Source: an uncultured Spirochaetaceae bacterium (lineage in GTDB: Bacteria > Spirochaetota > Spirochaetia > Treponematales > Treponemataceae). From it: 9,386 bases of DNA. Of this stretch, positions 5,767 through 9,386 are shown in pieces. Under the pieces are notes generated by a model, which was given only the letters and a program-made list of their open reading frames with translations, was not told the origin of the DNA and did not search any database. Position 1 is the stretch's first letter. The number at the start of each line of letters is the position of its first letter. The stretch is taken from the NCBI GenBank assembly GCA_902796985.1, contig CADBRC010000411.1:1-9386 (forward strand), in the 5' to 3' direction. The position numbers were made by a program, and so were the translations under genes.

Positions 5767-6615
5767 ATGAGCATGGAAAAAGAAGATGGGCTTTCGCTCC
5801 TGCTTGTCTCCTGCGACAAGTACATGGACATCGTGAGGGTATTCGAACAGTCTGCTGTCAAATACTGGCCGGACTGCCCGTATAAGAAGTATCTCCTGAC
5901 CGAAAGCGTTGGCTGTTGGGATGAAGGAACTCCGGGCACTACCGGTACGCCGCATTTCTTTGATGAAATCCTGATGGCGGGGAAGGGAAAGAGTTGGAGC
6001 GACTGCCTCCTTTATGCAGTCAGGCAGATTCCGACCCGTTACGTCCTTGTCATGCTGGATGACTTCATCCTTTCAGCCCCGGTGGACGGGAGCAAGATAG
6101 ATGCTGCCTGCTGCATCGCCCGGGACAAAAGTGCGGCTATATTCAAGCTGTCAGACAGGGATTCAAAAGCTGCCGCCGTCGAAACGGGAAAAGGGCTTTC
6201 CTTCAGCGAGATAGGCCGGGACGAGCCGTACCGTGTATCCGTAAATCCTCCGGCAATTTGGGACAGCCTTTACATCGAATCGCTTCTGGAAGGCCAGAGC
6301 GTCAGCGCATGGGACTTTGAGCGGGAGGGAACCGTCTGGTCACGCAATTTGTCTCAGTCCGTCTGGAGGCTTGAGGGCGAGTCTCTGTTCCGCTTTTTTG
6401 ATCCAACCGGTGACGGGGCCGTAGGCCGGGGCCGGCTGGTCAGGGGTTTCCGCGAGTTCTGCGGGCGGGAGGGGTTCACCCTTGAGACAGAGAGGAATGA
6501 AATGACATGGAAAGACGGGGCGAGAAAAGCCGTCAAGGGGTTCATCTACCGGCTCAATCCCGCCCTGATTCTCCGCATCCAGCAGTGGCTCTTTGAGCGG
6601 CGGGAGAAGCATTGA
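5767..6615 (+). CDS. Putative glycosyltransferase, GT-A-like
   Basis: 282-residue soluble protein that looks like a group of poorly described glycosyltransferases found in polysaccharide gene clusters. It starts with a strand and LLVSCDKYMD (12-21), then KYWPDCPYKKYLL, the usual opening of that group. RYVLVMLDDF ends in LDD (D98/D99), the expected place of the metal-binding DxD of a GT-A fold. NPPAIWDSLY (160-169) and SAWDFE (180-185) match the acceptor-side IW and WxFE motifs I associate with these proteins. The C-terminus is rich in Arg and Lys (RKAVKGFIYRLNPALIL, then FERREKH) and could be an amphipathic helix that touches the membrane. It starts 18 bases after the GH3 stop, so it is probably the last gene of the mraY unit. 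Donor and acceptor are unknown. GTG 5761 and ATG 5773 are other possible starts. The family call rests on remembered motifs, so confidence is moderate. Confidence 0.7.
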   Translation: MSMEKEDGLSLLLVSCDKYMDIVRVFEQSAVKYWPDCPYKKYLLTESVGCWDEGTPGTTGTPHFFDEILMAGKGKSWSDCLLYAVRQIPTRYVLVMLDDFILSAPVDGSKIDAACCIARDKSAAIFKLSDRDSKAAAVETGKGLSFSEIGRDEPYRVSVNPPAIWDSLYIESLLEGQSVSAWDFEREGTVWSRNLSQSVWRLEGESLFRFFDPTGDGAVGRGRLVRGFREFCGREGFTLETERNEMTWKDGARKAVKGFIYRLNPALILRIQQWLFERREKH

Positions 6616-6620
6616 ATTTT

Positions 6621-6667
6621 GCGGGAAGCCGCGTAAGTGGCTGCGGACGTAATTTACGCCTCCCCGC
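6621..6667. other. Imperfect inverted repeat between convergent operons
   Basis: GCGGG (6621-6625) pairs with CCCGC (6663-6667) and GCGTAA (6631-6636) with TTACGC (6654-6659), giving an 11-bp stem with an internal loop and a 17-base apical loop. It covers the 38-base gap between the glycosyltransferase stop and the thiQ stop, and the right arm includes the last thiQ codons. No T-rich tract follows on either strand, so it is not a normal intrinsic terminator. It may slow convergent transcripts or be chance. Confidence 0.25.
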
Positions 6668-7358
6668 TGAACTCCTCAGCCTTTCCTTCCCATCGTAAGC
6701 TTCCTTTTTCCATCAGTATTATCCGGTCGCTCATCATCTTTGCCTCACCGATGTCGTGCGTGACCATGATTGCGGTAAAGCCTATCCGCTTCTGCATGGA
6801 GACGATTTCTCGGGCGAGCTTTTTACGCATCGGTGCGTCCAGGGCGGAAAGGGGCTCGTCAAGCAGTACCAGCTTGGGCTTTACGATGAGGGTACGCGCA
6901 AGGGCGACCCGCTGGGCTTCGCCGCCGCTCAGCGTTTCCGGGTAACGGCCTGCCAGTTCCTTCATGTTGAAGAGCTCTAGAAATTCCCGTGCTTTTTCCC
7001 GTGCCTCTTTCTTTTTTATTCCCCGGCAGACAAGTCCGTAGGCGACGTTGTCCTCTGCCGTCATGTGCAGGAACAAGGCTCCGCTCTGGAATACGAGGCC
7101 GCATTCCCTCTTGCCTGGCGGAAGTTCCGTTATGTCCTTTCCATCCAGCGTTATCCGTGTTTTTGTTCCGGCCGGACTTTTGTCCGCCTTGAGGATCCCC
7201 GCCATCAAGCGAAGAACCGTGGATTTGCCGCAGCCGCTTGCTCCTACGATGCTGGTCATGCTGCCTTTCTCTGCCGAGAAAGAGACATCAACGATCACAC
7301 CGCTCATGGAAGGAGCAGCCCAGTTCTTGTATAGTCCGATGCATTCAAGATAGGCCAT
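6654..7358 (-). CDS. thiQ: Thiamine ABC transporter, ATP-binding protein
   Basis: Cytoplasmic ATPase that powers thiamine import through ThiP. All ABC motifs are present in 234 residues (E. coli ThiQ has 232): Walker A GASGCGKST (39-47, K45), Q-loop FQSG (Q91), signature LSGGEAQRVA (143-152), Walker B KLVLLDEP (162-169, catalytic E168), D-loop SALD (171-174) and the switch His in MVTHD (H201). It has only the nucleotide-binding domain, without the C-terminal regulatory extension of PotA- or MalK-type ATPases, which fits ThiQ. Sequence alone would also allow an iron- or spermidine-type ATPase; the neighbouring thiB supports thiamine. The start at 7358 has GGAG 7 bases upstream and overlaps the thiP end by 14 bases, so the two are coupled. 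It is the last gene of the operon and convergent with the glycosyltransferase gene. Confidence 0.88.
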   Translation of the reverse strand: MAYLECIGLYKNWAAPSMSGVIVDVSFSAEKGSMTSIVGASGCGKSTVLRLMAGILKADKSPAGTKTRITLDGKDITELPPGKRECGLVFQSGALFLHMTAEDNVAYGLVCRGIKKKEAREKAREFLELFNMKELAGRYPETLSGGEAQRVALARTLIVKPKLVLLDEPLSALDAPMRKKLAREIVSMQKRIGFTAIMVTHDIGEAKMMSDRIILMEKGSLRWEGKAEEFSGEA

Positions 7359-8994
7359 GAATCTTCTCCGTCATTTTTGCCCTGTTCGAGAGCGAGAACG
7401 CAAGCGTGCAGCACAGGCCCAAGACTGCTCCGGAGGCAGAGGCTTGAGGAAAGCGGTAGCTGCCTGCAAGCCGATAGGTGAACAGGGAGAGCGTGTCGAA
7501 TTTGTTCAGGGAGAGTACAAGGGGGAGGGTAGCGTCCGAGCAGCTCATTGCGAAGCAGAAGCCTGCCCCGCTGATGATGCCGCGCCTGCAGTAAGGAATG
7601 ATGACGCGGAAAAGCCCGTCCGTACGGCAGGGAGAGAGTGTCGCGGCCGCATCCGTGACGGTCTCCGGGATTTTCGCCATGCAGGACTGAATTTGCCTGA
7701 ACGCGAAGGGCCAGTATAGCGCAGTTTGTGCGAGCACAAGATGGACGGGCTGTCCCCTCCGTACGAGCATGGTCATTCCCAGCCCCGTTAGGACGGAAGA
7801 GACCGCCATGGGCAGGAGGGGAATCGTACGGAATACCGCCTTCGTTTTAAATGGGGGGCGGGTAAGAAGCACTGCCTGCACAAGGGCTGTTACCGTACAG
7901 AAAATGCTCGTCGCAGCCGCGATGAGCAGGGTATTTCTGAGCGAGAGGAAAAAGCTCCTCATGGACAGTATCTGTTTCCATGCGGCAAGTGAGAATAACT
8001 TTCTGCCGCCTGTCCGCGCCGTGAGCGATGACAGTATGATGGAAAGCAGGGGCATAACGAAGAATACCGCGATGATGAGGAGGACGGCCGTTACAAACGG
8101 AACTTCTTTTTTCCCGACGGGAAGCGGCGTTGCGGATTTTCCCCGGAAGGACAAGCCTTTCAGCCTTCTCGCGGCATCCTCGGCCTTGGACATGAAAAAG
8201 AGAGCGGTTATAGCCGTCGCACTTTCCAGCAGGGCCAGCACCGCTGCTTCGGTGAAGTGCATCTGGCTCCGCCCCGCGTGGTAAATGGCAACTTCGAGTG
8301 TTGTTCCCCCCGTTGCTCCAAAGAGGAGGACGAACATGAATGAGAAGAAACAGTAGATGAACACCGTGATTGCGCCGGAGATTATGGCGGGAATAAGCTG
8401 AATGAGCGTTATACTGAAAAAGCAGCGTGCTTCTCCTGCGCCAAGGAGCCTTGCACTGTCCGCCTGTTCATCATCCAGCTGGCTCCATGCATCGGCTACC
8501 GTTGCCATGATTATGGGAAAATTGTAGAAGCCCTGTGCCATTACGAGTCCCCGGAACGAATAGAGGATGTTCAGGCTCTCTCCGCCCGTCAGCGGGGCAA
8601 GCAGACGGTTCGCATAGCCAGCCATGCCGAAGCTGGAGATATAGCCCAGCGCGACGATGAGCGGGGGGACGCAGAGGGGAATTGCCGCGAATGAGACGAG
8701 TAATCTCCTGCCGGGGAACTTTCTCCGTGCCACGAGGAATGCTGCAGGAAGTCCTACCAATAGTGCGAGCAGGGTGGATGCAGCTGCTTCTTTGACCGTG
8801 TAGCCCGTAATCCTGGCAAGTCTCCGCATGCCGTAGCCTGAAGCCGGAAAACCCTCCGTGACGAGCGGGGAGAATGCTTTCGCCAACGGCATGATGAACG
8901 AAAGAATTGCCAGAAAAAAGAGCAGGACTGCCAGAATGCCCCCGGTCAGTTGCAGGACGTGGATTGTCCGCGCCCTGCCGTTTTGACCTGTCAT
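7345..8994 (-). CDS. thiP: Thiamine ABC transporter, fused permease
   Basis: Inner-membrane channel of the thiamine importer, 549 residues (E. coli ThiP has 536), made of two fused permease halves of about six membrane segments each. Hydrophobic stretches include 18-37, 70-87, 98-120, 145-165, 196-226 and 250-267 in the first half and 297-323, 353-377, 388-410, 418-432, 470-494 and 518-534 in the second. The halves are joined by a polar linker (about 270-297). Each half has the cytoplasmic EAA loop that docks on the ATPase: EQADSARLLGAGEA (176-189), with the usual Gly, and TVTDAAATLSPC (445-456), where the Gly position is not conserved. The start ATG (8994-8992) overlaps the thiB stop as ATGA and has no Shine-Dalgarno sequence, so it probably depends on re-initiation after thiB. 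Fused iron-type permeases look similar; the thiB neighbour decides the substrate. Confidence 0.9.
   Translation of the reverse strand: MTGQNGRARTIHVLQLTGGILAVLLFFLAILSFIMPLAKAFSPLVTEGFPASGYGMRRLARITGYTVKEAAASTLLALLVGLPAAFLVARRKFPGRRLLVSFAAIPLCVPPLIVALGYISSFGMAGYANRLLAPLTGGESLNILYSFRGLVMAQGFYNFPIIMATVADAWSQLDDEQADSARLLGAGEARCFFSITLIQLIPAIISGAITVFIYCFFSFMFVLLFGATGGTTLEVAIYHAGRSQMHFTEAAVLALLESATAITALFFMSKAEDAARRLKGLSFRGKSATPLPVGKKEVPFVTAVLLIIAVFFVMPLLSIILSSLTARTGGRKLFSLAAWKQILSMRSFFLSLRNTLLIAAATSIFCTVTALVQAVLLTRPPFKTKAVFRTIPLLPMAVSSVLTGLGMTMLVRRGQPVHLVLAQTALYWPFAFRQIQSCMAKIPETVTDAAATLSPCRTDGLFRVIIPYCRRGIISGAGFCFAMSCSDATLPLVLSLNKFDTLSLFTYRLAGSYRFPQASASGAVLGLCCTLAFSLSNRAKMTEKIHGLS
7366..7369 (-). 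promoter_or_regulatory. Ribosome-binding site GGAG for thiQ
   Basis: Read on the minus strand, GGAG lies 7 bases before ATG 7358-7356 and inside the thiP coding region. It fixes the thiQ start despite the 14-base overlap. Confidence 0.7.
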
Positions 8995-9386
8995 TCTGAT
9001 ACTATGTCTATTACCGTGTTGAGTATTTTCTGCGTGTCGTCCCCATTGCTTTCAAGAGTCTTTCCCGGAATGGGGGCTGCCTCCACATAGCTCTGGGGAA
9101 GCGATATGTCGCGGTTGACCGGGTACATCCACTGGGTAAGAGGAAGGGCGTTCTGTGCCTCGGAAGAGATGAGAAAATCCATGAAGAGTTTCGCCCCTTC
9201 CTTGTTCGGTGCGCCTTTCACAAGACCGTACCCTTCCACCTGTTCCACATGTCCCTGCTCGAACACGAGCGCCTTATAACGATAGTTCTTGTCGTACTCA
9301 ACGTTGTAGGCGGGGCTGGTCGTGTAGCTGACGACAAGCGGGGCTTCCCCGTCCATGAACATTCCCCATCCTTCGCTCCAGCTGGA
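8991..9386 (-). CDS. thiB: Thiamine-binding periplasmic protein, C-terminal part
   Basis: Extracytoplasmic solute-binding protein that hands thiamine (in some species also its phosphates) to ThiPQ. Only the last 131 residues are present; the frame is open to the right edge, so the signal peptide and N-lobe are outside. The visible part begins SSWSEGWGMFMDGEAPLV. It carries VSYTTSPAY, EQGHVEQVEGYGLVKGA, KLFMDFLISSEAQNALP and QWMYPVN, which align in order with the C-lobe of E. coli TbpA (YTTSPAY, GHYLQVE, FQNAIP, NWMYPV). The aromatic residues of the SEGWG, TTSPAY and WMYP segments are in regions that line the thiamine pocket in the family. This match is what makes the whole operon a thiamine importer. 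An internal ATG at 9362 is not the start, because eight in-frame codons of conserved sequence precede it. A TPP riboswitch, if present, would be upstream, outside the window. Confidence 0.9.
   Translation of the reverse strand, partial: SSWSEGWGMFMDGEAPLVVSYTTSPAYNVEYDKNYRYKALVFEQGHVEQVEGYGLVKGAPNKEGAKLFMDFLISSEAQNALPLTQWMYPVNRDISLPQSYVEAAPIPGKTLESNGDDTQKILNTVIDIVSE

Overview
The window looks like chromosomal DNA of a bacterium with moderately high G+C, judged by eye to be in the mid-50s percent. A spirochaete of the genus Treponema, probably a gut or rumen species, is my best guess. The guess rests on the divergent MraY, on the compact thiamine-type importer operon, on frequent TAG stops and on a GH3 glucosidase type common in gut bacteria. 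It is an inference; a Gram-positive gut bacterium is not excluded. Nothing suggests a mobile element, CRISPR array, rRNA or tRNA.

Layout. (1) 1-236, minus strand: the N-terminal 78 residues of a dicarboxylate/amino acid:cation symporter that runs off the left edge. (2) 237-301: a divergent promoter region with a perfect 14-bp palindrome lying on both -35 elements. (3) 302-1813, plus strand: a two-gene unit of an unrecognised 265-residue protein (possibly a degenerate short-chain dehydrogenase fold) and an MgtC/SapB-family membrane protein. (4) 1879-6615, plus strand: a tightly packed unit of MraY, a cytoplasmic GH3 beta-glycosidase with inverted domain order, and a GT-A-like glycosyltransferase. 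(5) 6654-9386, minus strand and convergent: thiQ, thiP and the C-terminal part of thiB, an ABC importer for thiamine, in the overlapping order thiB-thiP-thiQ. No gene-free stretch exceeds 70 bases.

The most notable signal is in the transcription and translation starts. All three promoters I can see have a TGn-extended -10 element placed so that the expected +1 falls on the A of the start codon (302 and 1879) or two bases before it (236). None of these three genes has a Shine-Dalgarno sequence. Genes inside the operons have one (AGGAGG for the MgtC-family gene, GGAG for thiQ, AAGG for the GH3 and glycosyltransferase genes) or overlap the preceding stop (thiP). This predicts leaderless mRNAs for the first gene of each unit and leadered or coupled starts for the rest.

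Functionally, the thiamine operon is a standard uptake system: a periplasmic binding protein, a fused two-half permease and an ATPase. The mraY unit joins an essential peptidoglycan lipid I synthase with a soluble glycosidase and a putative glycosyltransferase; whether the latter two act on envelope glycans or on imported sugars cannot be told from the sequence.
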